64,000 nucleotides of DNA. Source: Methanolobus profundi (GTDB taxonomy: Archaea; Halobacteriota; Methanosarcinia; Methanosarcinales; Methanosarcinaceae). This document shows, in pieces, positions 1 to 8,381 of this stretch (the stretch's first letter is position 1; each line of letters begins with the position of its first letter). The notes under the pieces are model-generated. The model saw nothing but the letters and a program-made list of their open reading frames with translations, was not told where the DNA came from and made no database searches. The stretch lies in contig NZ_FOUJ01000004.1 of assembly GCF_900114835.1 (NCBI RefSeq), positions 309,331-373,330 of the forward strand, in the 5' to 3' direction. The translations under genes were made by a program, and so were the position numbers.

Positions 1-825
1 AAGGGCTGCATGGACGGCTGCACCACATGAAATACCAACCAGTATACCTTCTTTCTTTGCCATCTGTCTTGCAGTCTCGAATGCATCATCGTTGCTGACC
101 TTTACCACTTCATCTATCACATCGGTGTTCAGGACATCAGGAACAAAACCCGCACCAATACCCTGTATCTTATGAGGTCCGGGGTTACCTCCTGAAAGTA
201 CAGGTGAATCTTCAGGCTCAACGGCTATTGCTTTGAAAGATGGTTTTCTGGACTTGATAACCTCTGCAACTCCGGTAATGGTACCTCCGGTCCCAACACC
301 TGCAACAAGGATATCCACTTCACCATCCGTATCATTCCATATCTCCTCGGCTGTTGTACGACGGTGGATATCAGGATTTGCAGGGTTCATGAACTGGTGA
401 GGAACAAATGAGTTCTCAGTTCTTTTTGCCATTTCCTCAGCTTCAACTATCGCGCCGTTCATTCCTTTACTGCCAGGAGTTAATACTATCTCGGCACCAA
501 GTAATCTGAGTATCTTCCTTCTTTCGATGCTCATTGTATCAGGCATCGTCAGGATCAGTCGATATCCTTTTGCTGCACAGACAAAGGCTAAGCCGATACC
601 GGTGTTTCCTGAAGTTGGCTCTATGATGACCGCATCCTTATTCAGGCATCCATCCTTTTCAGCCGATTCTATCATATTAAGAGCAATACGGTCCTTCACC
701 GAGCTCAGGGGATTGAAGGATTCGACCTTTCCAACAACTGTTGCATGGCATCCTTCAGTTATCCTGTTCAGGCGTACAAGTGGTGTGTTACCGACTGTCT
801 TTGTTATGTCTTCATAGATATTGAT
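1..825 (-). CDS. cysK: cysteine synthase (O-acetylserine sulfhydrylase), C-terminus off the window
   Basis: PLP-dependent enzyme that makes cysteine from O-acetylserine and sulfide, the step after CysE, which lies just upstream. The translation shows the family N-terminus ([18 protein letters not shown]), the PLP-lysine segment SVKDR, the substrate loop SGNTG and the glycine-rich [10 protein letters not shown]; the last residues in the window are [12 protein letters not shown], so roughly the final tenth is missing. The open frame starts after a TAA at 868-870 and contains no ATG, GTG or TTG before the conserved region. The best start is an ATC at 825-823, preceded by AGGAG with an 8-nt spacer and giving (M)[10 protein letters not shown] substitution or sequence error at an original ATG is the alternative. 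Transcribed with cysE, about 65 nt downstream of it. Confidence 0.9.
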   Translation of the reverse strand, partial: MNIYEDITKTVGNTPLVRLNRITEGCHATVVGKVESFNPLSSVKDRIALNMIESAEKDGCLNKDAVIIEPTSGNTGIGLAFVCAAKGYRLILTMPDTMSIERRKILRLLGAEIVLTPGSKGMNGAIVEAEEMAKRTENSFVPHQFMNPANPDIHRRTTAEEIWNDTDGEVDILVAGVGTGGTITGVAEVIKSRKPSFKAIAVEPEDSPVLSGGNPGPHKIQGIGAGFVPDVLNTDVIDEVVKVSNDDAFETARQMAKKEGILVGISCGAAVHAAL

Positions 826-890
826 CTTCCCAACTCCTGTATATTGTTCTGTTTGCGGTATTTGTCGTTATTTGATGAAAATAAAGAACA

Positions 891-1859
891 TCAATGCTTC
901 TTTTCTTTGAAAATGAGCCTTGGTTCCTCGATGATGACCTTTGTGTCTGCTGGCACGGACTCGGTTATCCACACATTACCACCGATAACCGACCTTGCTC
1001 CTATGACCGTATCTCCTCCGAGGATGGTTGCGTTAGAGTATATTATAACATCATCTTCGATGGTCGGATGTCTTTTCTGGTCCCTTATGATCCTTCCTGA
1101 CTCATCTTTTGGGAAGCTCAGGGAACCAAGGGTAACACCCTGATAGATACGGACATTGTTCCCGATCTCGCATGTTTCTCCTATAACCACACCTGTCCCG
1201 TGGTCGATGAAGAATCCTTTGCCGATCTTCGCACCTGGGTGGATATCTATTCCCACTGCGCTGTGTGCATATTCTGTCATTATTCTCGGGATGATGGAGA
1301 TTCCCTGTCTGTGCAGCTCATGAGCTGCCCTGTAGACGGTCATTGCGAATATCCCCGGATAGCTGAAGATTATCTCATCATAGTTCTTGGCTGCCGGGTC
1401 TCCCTCGTATGTGGCAATGATATCCGATGCCAGCATGGATCTGATCTCAGGTATCTTTTTCAGGAACATCAGTGTCTCTTCCTGTCCACGGTCCACACAC
1501 TCGGTGCACTCCTCTTCATAGCGTTTACACTCGTGTATGATGCTGTTGGTTATCTGTTCTGAGAGCTTGTTGAAGAGTTCTGTTATCTCATTTCCGACAT
1601 GATACGAGAGAGTGTTCCTGTCAACGGTCTGATCCCCGAAGTAGCCGGGGAAGAGGATATCCCTTATCAGGTCGATGATCTCTGTCAGGGCTTCCTTTGA
1701 TGGTATCACGGCAGAATCCAGATGGTCAAAACAGCCTTTATCAGAACAACTGTTGACCACAAGGTCCACTATATCAGGTATCTCTTCCCGGTATCTGTTG
1801 TCGATCATGGAATCCAGTATCGTACATCTTTTTTGTTCTGGTGCTAATGTTTTGTCCAT
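891..1859 (-). CDS. cysE: serine O-acetyltransferase (EpsC-type)
   Basis: Acetylates serine with acetyl-CoA, giving the O-acetylserine used by the downstream CysK. The 322 residues have the helical N-terminal domain of the serine acetyltransferase family (about 1-200) and a C-terminal left-handed beta-helix of hexapeptide repeats (about 205-305) containing IDIHPGAKIG, the catalytic DHGTG and GVTLG. Length fits the longer EpsC type rather than the short E. coli CysE. It is first in a two-gene operon with cysK; a TATA-like box and a perfect palindrome lie just upstream. Cysteine synthesis by this route is patchy among methanogens, most of which use the tRNA-dependent SepRS/SepCysS route, so the pair may have been acquired. 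Confidence 0.93.
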   Translation of the reverse strand: MDKTLAPEQKRCTILDSMIDNRYREEIPDIVDLVVNSCSDKGCFDHLDSAVIPSKEALTEIIDLIRDILFPGYFGDQTVDRNTLSYHVGNEITELFNKLSEQITNSIIHECKRYEEECTECVDRGQEETLMFLKKIPEIRSMLASDIIATYEGDPAAKNYDEIIFSYPGIFAMTVYRAAHELHRQGISIIPRIMTEYAHSAVGIDIHPGAKIGKGFFIDHGTGVVIGETCEIGNNVRIYQGVTLGSLSFPKDESGRIIRDQKRHPTIEDDVIIYSNATILGGDTVIGARSVIGGNVWITESVPADTKVIIEEPRLIFKEKKH

Positions 1860-1900
1860 GTTTATCCCATCTTTACTGTGAATTTCTATGTATCTTTATG

Positions 1901-1919
1901 GTGTTAACACCGTTAACAC
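1901..1919. promoter_or_regulatory. perfect 8-3-8 palindrome upstream of cysE, candidate operator
   Basis: GTGTTAAC-ACC-GTTAACAC is a perfect inverted repeat 42 bp before the cysE start. The TATA-like box at 1953-1962 predicts a minus-strand transcription start near 1928, so the palindrome lies just downstream of it, where an archaeal repressor would block initiation or escape. The regulator is not identified. Confidence 0.6.
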
Positions 1920-1952
1920 AATTGACCTCTCAAAGCTCTCTTTTTCTGCATT

Positions 1953-1962
1953 CTATATATCA
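1953..1962 (-). promoter_or_regulatory. TATA box for cysE-cysK
   Basis: On the minus strand this reads ATGATATATAGAA in context, a good archaeal TATA box. It lies about 90 bp before the cysE start and is the best candidate in the 176-bp gap. Confidence 0.45.
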
Positions 1963-2035
1963 TTCCAAAAAGCCTGGAACTTTCTTCAATTACCCACTTT
2001 CAATGATCCCACATAATGATCGATTATAATCACAT

Positions 2036-3223
2036 TTAAAAGCTTTGGAGCTCCTGCGGAAGCATTGTCCCTATTTCTTCTATGAGCTTCTCTGCTTCTT
2101 TTTTAGAATCAGAGGGAGCCAGTTCTGTAAATACTGGTCCGAACACCGATAGCATGGAGTCCAGGTTCGGATATGTATTGACACCTGTACTCAATCCTAT
2201 ATCGAACAATTCTTTATTGGTTCGGTCCGTGTTGTTCTCGTCAGAATGATAGACATCTTTCAGTATGGACAATATCTTTCTGAATTTGAGTTCCATCTGA
2301 TAGAATATCTTCTCTCTTTCAAGAAGGGAATCTATCTTTATGTCCTGGTTCCATCCCGGCGAATAGGGGAAAGTGAGTTCAAAGGGTTTTTCTCCTGAAG
2401 CAGGGTGTTCTAATACCCCCTTATTTCCAGTGGAGAGATCCTGCCAGGGTATTTTCAATCTAAAATTATATCCTGCATTATTGAGGGATGAGAGCTGTAT
2501 AACGATCATCTCGGTACCATCTCCCCTTTCTCCGAATATACGTGGCTGGGCGGAGTTCAGGCTGAAAAGCGGATACTCACTTTTTTCCACTGTAAGTTCT
2601 GCCTTCAGGAATAAGATCTGCATCGGAGCTGCAGGCATACTGAAGTCTATATTGGTGTCAGGTGACCAGTCCTCTATCTCAAGGAATATCTCGTCCACCA
2701 TGACAGAGCTGCCTCCTGTGTTAGAGAGAATGATGCGAAGTTCATTGTCATTCATAGGATACTTCAGGTCCAGAGTCGAATTGAGCACCTGAAGGTCAGG
2801 TGTATCCCTATCCTGGATCCTCTGCCCCTGTGCAGCTATGGCTTCCATGATCTCAGGCAGGAAGATATTGATTTTCTCAAGCTCTCTCTGGAGATCATCA
2901 TCTGAGTCTTTCATGCTCTGGAGCATTTCCCCAAGTTCATAAAGAGCGTTATCGTTGGCTTTCTCTCCCCCATATCTTTTCTCAACAGCCTTTGCAAGTA
3001 TAGAACCCAGCAATGGGACCGGTATCTTCCGTAATTCATCGCATACGAATTCTACTAATACCTCGCTACTGGCATCTTTCAGGGAATCAGGTATGCTATC
3101 AAGAACGGAGCCAATGTACTCGCGTGAACGTGAAATGATGTCTGCGCTTTCATCAGGCCGTTTCTCAGGGGACATACATAGAATTCTGTCACGGTAATTA
3201 TATACCCTTTTTGATACCTGCAA
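2036..3223 (-). CDS. hypothetical protein, function unknown
   Basis: 395 residues that I do not recognise. There is no signal peptide or membrane segment, so it is probably cytoplasmic. About 1-120 is acidic and helical; the middle (about 140-290) looks beta-rich, with motifs such as LSNTGGSSVMVDEIFLEI that recall an immunoglobulin-like fold; the last 90 residues are helical. Met17 (MSPEKRPDE) is an alternative start. It is transcribed alone, divergently from the Vms1-like gene. The two share a 94-bp gap, but nothing in the sequence links their functions. Confidence 0.7.
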   Translation of the reverse strand: MQVSKRVYNYRDRILCMSPEKRPDESADIISRSREYIGSVLDSIPDSLKDASSEVLVEFVCDELRKIPVPLLGSILAKAVEKRYGGEKANDNALYELGEMLQSMKDSDDDLQRELEKINIFLPEIMEAIAAQGQRIQDRDTPDLQVLNSTLDLKYPMNDNELRIILSNTGGSSVMVDEIFLEIEDWSPDTNIDFSMPAAPMQILFLKAELTVEKSEYPLFSLNSAQPRIFGERGDGTEMIVIQLSSLNNAGYNFRLKIPWQDLSTGNKGVLEHPASGEKPFELTFPYSPGWNQDIKIDSLLEREKIFYQMELKFRKILSILKDVYHSDENNTDRTNKELFDIGLSTGVNTYPNLDSMLSVFGPVFTELAPSDSKKEAEKLIEEIGTMLPQELQSF

Positions 3224-3283
3224 TTCTTTCCTCTAAACTGCTATTGAAGATTCCTGCTTTCACATCGAAGCTCTGTCATTTAA

Positions 3284-3295
3284 ATAAATTTAAAT
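3284..3295 (+). promoter_or_regulatory. TATA box for the Vms1-like gene
   Basis: ATAAATTTAAAT, centred about 28 bp before the ATG at 3318. No Shine-Dalgarno sequence lies between, so the transcript is probably leaderless. Confidence 0.5.
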
Positions 3296-3317
3296 AGAAA
3301 CCGATATTAGACATTTT

Positions 3318-4475
3318 ATGCAAATGCCCGAGGATATGGAACGGATAATAAGTGAAGAACTGCTGCCTGTTACTGATATCAATATCAGGGCACTGGCTGA
3401 GATCTATGATGAGAAGGACGTTTATCTTTCTGTCTACCTGCCTGTGTCCGGAAGGGAGAATGAACACCTGAACAGGATCTTCACAGATTCAAGGGTAAGT
3501 GCGATCAGGAAGTCCCTTTCCCCGGAATTGAGGTCTGAGTTCGAAAGTACTTTTGAAATGGCAGGATCCTATATTTCTGAGCCTCCCATCTCAGGTGAGA
3601 AGGGAAGGATAATATTTGCATGTTCATCAAACTCATTTTTGAACGTATATCGACTGGCTGTGGAACCGGAGCGATCACTGGTTATCGATACCTCACCATA
3701 CCTGCTTCCACTGGCAAAATTGAGGGCAGATTATGAGGACTACGGTGTATTGCTTGTTGACTCACAGGAAGCTAAGTTCACGTGCATACGTTCAGACCTT
3801 GCAGAGGAGAAGAAACGCCTTTCTACTGACCTTATGAACAAGCATAAAAAGGGAGGCTGGAGCCAGATGCGCTTCAACCACCTGAGAAAAGGTGCCATAA
3901 AGTCCTTCCTTTCCGAGGTTGCTGAAAATGTTCAGGGCACATGTGACCAGTTACAGACAAGAGGTCTGGTACTTGCAGGACCAGGGGAGGCAAAACAACA
4001 GCTTATGGAAATGCTGCCACAGGATGTGCAGCAGAAGGTATTGGGTGTTATCGACGTTCCGATCGATATTCCAAGGGATGAACTTGTGGAAGCCGGGGAT
4101 GCTGTGCTTCACGAAAGTGAGCATTCAGGGTCCAGACATGCTGCTGAAGAACTGAAAAGTGCTATCTTAAAAGGTGGACTGGCTGTGAATGGAGTTGAAG
4201 ATGTCCGGGATGCACTGGAACAGGCAAGGGCGAATACTCTTCTGATACTGGAAGATTCATCTGTTCCCGGCTGGCTGTGCGAGAGGTGTCAGAACCTTCA
4301 GGCCAATGCAAAACCACCAAAAGAATGTGACAGGTGTGGCGGACCGACATCTGCTGTGGATGTGGTCGAAGAACTCTATGAGCTTGCCCAGCGCAGTGGT
4401 GCAAAGGTCGTGTTCGTGGAAAAAGAGGACTTCCTGGACTCTGATGATGTTGTGGGTGCGCTGCTGAGATACTGA
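3318..4475 (+). CDS. Vms1/eRF1-like peptidyl-tRNA hydrolase
   Basis: Member of the eRF1-like superfamily (Vms1/ANKZF1 and the baeRF groups), whose characterised members cut peptidyl-tRNA on stalled ribosomes. Residues 179-183 read GGWSQ followed by MRF: the G-x-x-Q form of the catalytic loop seen in Vms1 rather than the GGQ of true release factors. An N-terminal helical region (1-90) precedes the catalytic domain. A C-terminal domain carries a zinc ribbon with Cys321, 324, 337 and 340. The start is the first ATG; an alternative is Met3. Transcribed alone. An inverted repeat GATACTG/CAGTATC (4468-4501) spans the stop codon and may act in termination. Role in archaeal ribosome rescue is inferred. 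Confidence 0.82.
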   Translation: MQMPEDMERIISEELLPVTDINIRALAEIYDEKDVYLSVYLPVSGRENEHLNRIFTDSRVSAIRKSLSPELRSEFESTFEMAGSYISEPPISGEKGRIIFACSSNSFLNVYRLAVEPERSLVIDTSPYLLPLAKLRADYEDYGVLLVDSQEAKFTCIRSDLAEEKKRLSTDLMNKHKKGGWSQMRFNHLRKGAIKSFLSEVAENVQGTCDQLQTRGLVLAGPGEAKQQLMEMLPQDVQQKVLGVIDVPIDIPRDELVEAGDAVLHESEHSGSRHAAEELKSAILKGGLAVNGVEDVRDALEQARANTLLILEDSSVPGWLCERCQNLQANAKPPKECDRCGGPTSAVDVVEELYELAQRSGAKVVFVEKEDFLDSDDVVGALLRY

Positions 4476-4557
4476 ATATGAACTATTATGTATGCAGTAT
4501 CATTCAGATGATCATACATGGTAGAAAAGAAATACATGATATACATATAGTGAATTA

Positions 4558-4571
4558 GTGAACTAGTTCAC
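4558..4571. promoter_or_regulatory. perfect 14-bp palindrome before the psiE-like gene
   Basis: GTGAACTAGTTCAC is fully self-complementary. A TATA-like ATACATATAG at 4541-4550 predicts a transcription start near 4570, inside the palindrome, consistent with a repressor site. Regulator unknown. Confidence 0.5.
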
Positions 4572-4578
4572 TTACAGC

Positions 4579-5052
4579 ATGGGTTATGGGGTTGTTATGG
4601 TATTTGATATGTCGACACACGAGAAGATATTCAGGAAAGTTATCAATTTAGTGACAGTTATCGTCCTGTACATACTTCTGCTGGCCATAATAATAGGTGT
4701 GTTCAATGTTTTCCAGAATATCGGTCTTGTATGGCTGAAAAAAGGTGGCTTCAGTCAGGTAGTGTATAGTGTCCTGACGATCTTTGTGCTTATCGATTTT
4801 TTCAAGGCTTTTGCAGATTACCAGGTCCATGAAAGGATCCGGCTCACATATGTGACCGACGCAACCATTTTGATAGTCATGCGTGAGATCACCGTTCTTA
4901 TATATGGTCACGAATTCGAAAATGATACCCTGCTTGTGTTTGCAGCATTGATCCTGGTACTGGGTATCGTGCGTGCGATCGCTGTAAAGTTCCCTCCATT
5001 CGAATGTCCGGGTTCCATATCAGTATCATGTGAAGATGAACAGGTTAAGTGA
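4579..5052 (+). CDS. PsiE-family membrane protein
   Basis: Small membrane protein of the phosphate-starvation-inducible PsiE family; the molecular function of the family is not established. Four hydrophobic segments are visible (about 20-45, 60-78, 92-108, 115-135), with the charged loop ADYQVHERIR between the second and third, typical of PsiE. Length 157 fits. The start is uncertain: Met1, Met7 (4597, preceded by GGGG at a usable spacing) and Met11 (4609) are all possible. Transcribed alone behind a palindrome that overlaps the predicted transcription start; the downstream methyltransferase is convergent. Confidence 0.8.
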   Translation: MGYGVVMVFDMSTHEKIFRKVINLVTVIVLYILLLAIIIGVFNVFQNIGLVWLKKGGFSQVVYSVLTIFVLIDFFKAFADYQVHERIRLTYVTDATILIVMREITVLIYGHEFENDTLLVFAALILVLGIVRAIAVKFPPFECPGSISVSCEDEQVK

Positions 5053-5069
5053 TCTGCTGATCTTTCAGG

Positions 5070-5771
5070 TCATTTTATACAATAGAAACCAGCCTGCATG
5101 TAGGAATACCAGAACAGTTCAACGGTCCTGAATCCTGTTTCCCTCAGCAGTTCGAGATGCTCTTCAACTGTGATCGGGAAATATTCAGTTCCAAAACGTT
5201 CAAGATGGATCTCTATCTCTTCTTCGGTCCTGCCGTGTCTGGACTGGAAATCTCCCCAGTATCTTTTTCCAACATCGATGCCTTCTTCAGTAAGAGGGCT
5301 GATGTTCTCGAAAGTTATGAAAATACCACCTTCTTTAAGCAGTTCATAACATTTTCCAACCGCTCTTTTCCTGTTCTCCATGTCAAGGTAATGGTGACAC
5401 TGGATAGCAGTGATAACATCCGGCTGTTCGCTGAGTTCCTTGGTGATATCCTGAGTTGCAGAAGCTTCGAGTATCTCTATTTTGTTACAGGGATATGTTG
5501 AGAGTTTTTCCATTGCCTGTTCTAGCATTCCTTCTGACGGGTCGACCATGAGGAACCTTGTATCAGGAAAGTGCTCAATGGCCTTTGAAACGAATGTTCC
5601 TGTTCCGCATCCGGTATCCATCCAGATATTTGGGGCTTCAGGTAGGGATCTGACAAGATAGATCGTTTCATCGTGGAATGATCTATAATAAGGAAGGACA
5701 GCAGATATTTTGGAATCGTAATCCTCTGGAAGATGAGGGGTTTTGTTTTCAGGAACTTCGTCAGAAGGCAT
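5070..5771 (-). CDS. class I SAM-dependent methyltransferase
   Basis: 233-residue Rossmann-fold methyltransferase. Motif I is WMDTGCGTGTF (about 51-61), the acidic residue ending strand 2 is in FLMVDPSEGM, and the post-I region LEASATQDI and motif IV VITAIQCHHYL follow in order. The middle fits the Methyltransf_25 type; the substrate cannot be told from sequence. It ends 18 bp from the convergent psiE-like gene and is divergent from the aldo/keto reductase operon, so it may share regulation through the palindrome in the 112-bp gap. Confidence 0.85.
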   Translation of the reverse strand: MPSDEVPENKTPHLPEDYDSKISAVLPYYRSFHDETIYLVRSLPEAPNIWMDTGCGTGTFVSKAIEHFPDTRFLMVDPSEGMLEQAMEKLSTYPCNKIEILEASATQDITKELSEQPDVITAIQCHHYLDMENRKRAVGKCYELLKEGGIFITFENISPLTEEGIDVGKRYWGDFQSRHGRTEEEIEIHLERFGTEYFPITVEEHLELLRETGFRTVELFWYSYMQAGFYCIK

Positions 5772-5836
5772 ATAGGAAACTGGACCATTTTATTCTTTAT
5801 ATTTTCTTTGCAGAGCCTTTAAGTAGTCTTAGTGTC

Positions 5837-5856
5837 AAATGACTGATTAGTCATTT
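5837..5856. promoter_or_regulatory. 8-4-8 palindrome in the divergent methyltransferase/AKR promoter
   Basis: AAATGACT-GATT-AGTCATTT is a perfect inverted repeat between the divergent genes, 28 bp before the favoured AKR start. It resembles sites bound by small dimeric repressors, but no regulator gene is adjacent. Confidence 0.5.
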
Positions 5857-5883
5857 TTAGAAATGGATATGGAGTATAAGAGG

Positions 5884-7083
5884 ATGTTATACAGGAACAA
5901 TCCAAAGAATGGAGATGAGCTCTCAATACTCGGCTTTGGTGCCATGCGCCTGCCGATGAAAGAGGATATGAGCATAGATGAAGCAAAGGCCACAGAACAG
6001 CTTCGTTATGCAATAGACAATGGTGTCAATTATGTTGATACTGCCTGGCCGTATCATATGGGAGCTAGTGAGCCTTTCCTTGCCAGTGCGCTTGCGGACG
6101 GATACAGGGAAAAGGTCAGGTTAGCCACCAAATTACCTACATGGCTTGTCAACAGTCGTGAGGATATGGACAGATTTCTCAATGCCCAGCTTGAGAGACT
6201 GAACACTGACCATATAGATTACTATCTTATACACGGTCTGAACGGGGGAAGCTGGGAGAAGATGAAGGAACTTGGCGTTACAGTTTTTCTTGACAGTGCA
6301 AAGGCTGATGGCAGGATCATAAATGCTGGTTTTTCTTTTCATGGGAATGGTAAGGATTTCCCGGTAATAGTCGATGACTATGACTGGGACTTCTGCCAGA
6401 TCCAGTACAACTATATGGACGAGCGGAACCAGGCAGGTACCGAAGGACTCGAATATGCTGCATCAAAAGGTCTTGGTGTGGTTATAATGGAGCCTTTGCG
6501 TGGTGGAAATCTTGCAAGTCCAGTTCCTCCTGAGGTTGAATGTATATGGAATGAGGCCCAGACAGAACGAAGTGCGGCTGAATGGGGTTTGCGCTGGGTA
6601 TGGGACCATCCTGAGGTTACGGTTGTCCTCTCAGGAATGAATGAGCTGTCACAGATCAAAGAGAACCTCAGGATAGCAGATGAAGCAGAGCCGAATATGC
6701 TTACAGAGAGTGAGCTGCAGCTTGTTGGAAATGTCGAAAGCAAATATCGCGAGATGATGAAAGCAGGATGTACGGGTTGCAGATATTGTATGCCATGTCC
6801 TGCATCAGTGGATATTCCGACATGTCTTGAGACATATAACAACCTGCATATGTTCAAAGATGAAATGTCGTCAAAGATGATGTATGCCATGAGGCTGGCA
6901 GGTGTAGTGAGTTTGGATGAACCCCATTTCGCTTCCCAGTGTGTAAAATGTGGGGAATGTCTTGAAAGGTGTCCTCAGGATCTGCCTATACCCGATCTTC
7001 TGGAAGAGGTGGTCAGGGACCTTGAGGGGGATGACCTTGATGAAAGGGTGAAGATGGTAAAAATGATGTTTTTCAGAGAATGA
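5884..7083 (+). CDS. aldo/keto reductase with C-terminal ferredoxin domain (copy 1)
   Basis: NAD(P)H- or ferredoxin-linked aldo/keto reductase fused to a 2[4Fe-4S] domain. The N-terminal TIM barrel keeps the AKR tetrad: Asp and Tyr in VDTAWPYH, Lys in ATKLP and His in YYLIHGL. The C-terminal third has CTGCRYCMPCP and CVKCGECLERCPQ, two cysteine groups for iron-sulfur clusters, so electrons probably pass between clusters and substrate. I take the start at 5884 because GGAG lies 9 nt before it and the product then aligns from its first residue with the next gene; upstream ATGs at 5863 and 5869 are possible. Substrate unknown. A 45-bp gap separates it from its paralogue. Confidence 0.88.
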   Translation: MLYRNNPKNGDELSILGFGAMRLPMKEDMSIDEAKATEQLRYAIDNGVNYVDTAWPYHMGASEPFLASALADGYREKVRLATKLPTWLVNSREDMDRFLNAQLERLNTDHIDYYLIHGLNGGSWEKMKELGVTVFLDSAKADGRIINAGFSFHGNGKDFPVIVDDYDWDFCQIQYNYMDERNQAGTEGLEYAASKGLGVVIMEPLRGGNLASPVPPEVECIWNEAQTERSAAEWGLRWVWDHPEVTVVLSGMNELSQIKENLRIADEAEPNMLTESELQLVGNVESKYREMMKAGCTGCRYCMPCPASVDIPTCLETYNNLHMFKDEMSSKMMYAMRLAGVVSLDEPHFASQCVKCGECLERCPQDLPIPDLLEEVVRDLEGDDLDERVKMVKMMFFRE

Positions 7084-7128
7084 TATTTAATTGGTGTTCT
7101 CACTTATTCAGAGAAAGGAGATCCATAG

Positions 7129-8334
7129 ATGCTATACAGAAAAATGCCAAAAAATGCAGATGAGCTTTCGATACTCGGTTTTGGTGCAATGCGCCTGCCG
7201 GTGAAAGAAGATGGAAGCATCGATGAGGAAAAGGCAACGCAGATGGTCCGCCACTCGATAGACAGTGGTGTTAACTATGTGGATACTGCCTGGCCATATC
7301 ATATGGGAGAAAGTGAGCCTTTCCTTGCCCGTGCACTTGCTGACGGTTACAGGGAGAAGGTGAAACTTGCAACAAAACTACCTCAGTGGATGGTGAAAAC
7401 ACCCGAGGATATGGACAGGTTCCTCAATGCCCAGCTTGAGAAGCTGAACACCGACCATATCGATTACTATCTGATACACAGTCTCGTGAAAAGTAGCTGG
7501 GAGACCAGCAGTGACCTCGGGATCCTTGATTTCCTTGACAGGGCAAAGGCCGATGGTCGCATCATCAATGCAGGTTTTTCCTATCATGGTGCTCCTGAGG
7601 ACTTTGCACCGATCGTTGATGCTTATGACTGGGATTTCTGCCAGATCCAGTATAATTTCCTGGATACCAATGTTCAGGCAGGAACAGCAGGACTTGAGTA
7701 CGCTGCATCAAAAGGACTTGGTGTTGTGATTATGGAGCCTCTGCGTGGTGGAAGTCTTGCAGACCCTGTTCCAGAGGAAGTACTTGATATCTGGAACGAG
7801 GCTGATGTGAAACGCAGTCCTGTGGCATGGGCCCTGAGATGGGTATGGAACCATCCAGAGGTCACTGTAGTACTTTCAGGTATGAGCGAACCTGCACATG
7901 TGGAGGAGAATCTGAGGATAGCAGACGAAGGTCATGCAAATTCACTTACAGAGAAGGAACTGGGACTTGTGAGCAGGGTAGCGGAGAAGTACGGTGAGTT
8001 GATGAAGATCAACTGTACCGGATGCAGATACTGTATGCCATGTCCAGCAGGTGTGGATATCCCTGCATGTTTCGATGTCTACAATAACCTGCATATGTTC
8101 GGTGGCGGAGACAGGCTGAAGATGATGTACGCTGCGAAGATGGGTGGAATTCTCAGAGGTGCTGAGACAAACTTTGCTTCACAGTGTATCCAATGTGGCA
8201 AATGTCTGGATGAATGCCCACAGCACATCCTGATACAGGATATGCTTGAAAAGGTTGCAGAGGAATTCGAGGGTCCAGATCTTGAAGAGAGGATCGCCTT
8301 TGCGAAGAAGTTGTTCGCTGATGACAGCTGTTAA
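7129..8334 (+). CDS. aldo/keto reductase with C-terminal ferredoxin domain (copy 2)
   Basis: Tandem paralogue of the preceding gene, similar from MLYRKMPKNADELSILGFG to the end. The same tetrad (VDTAWPYH, ATKLP, YYLIHSL) and the same cysteine groups (CTGCRYCMPCP, CIQCGKCLDECPQ) are present. A strong ribosome site, AAGGAG, stands 8 nt before the ATG. The copies differ most in the loop after the catalytic His (NGGSWEKMKELGV against VKSSWETSSDLGI) and in the linker between clusters, which suggests different substrates or partners rather than dosage. Read with copy 1 and followed by a hairpin terminator. Confidence 0.88.
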   Translation: MLYRKMPKNADELSILGFGAMRLPVKEDGSIDEEKATQMVRHSIDSGVNYVDTAWPYHMGESEPFLARALADGYREKVKLATKLPQWMVKTPEDMDRFLNAQLEKLNTDHIDYYLIHSLVKSSWETSSDLGILDFLDRAKADGRIINAGFSYHGAPEDFAPIVDAYDWDFCQIQYNFLDTNVQAGTAGLEYAASKGLGVVIMEPLRGGSLADPVPEEVLDIWNEADVKRSPVAWALRWVWNHPEVTVVLSGMSEPAHVEENLRIADEGHANSLTEKELGLVSRVAEKYGELMKINCTGCRYCMPCPAGVDIPACFDVYNNLHMFGGGDRLKMMYAAKMGGILRGAETNFASQCIQCGKCLDECPQHILIQDMLEKVAEEFEGPDLEERIAFAKKLFADDSC

Positions 8335-8360
8335 TTGAGTGACGATGTCAAAAATTAATT

Positions 8361-8381
8361 AGGGAAGTGCTTTGTTTCCCT
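8361..8381 (+). terminator. hairpin after the AKR pair
   Basis: AGGGAA and TTCCCT pair across a 9-nt loop, 27 bp after the stop of the second aldo/keto reductase, followed by a T-rich stretch. Confidence 0.45.
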
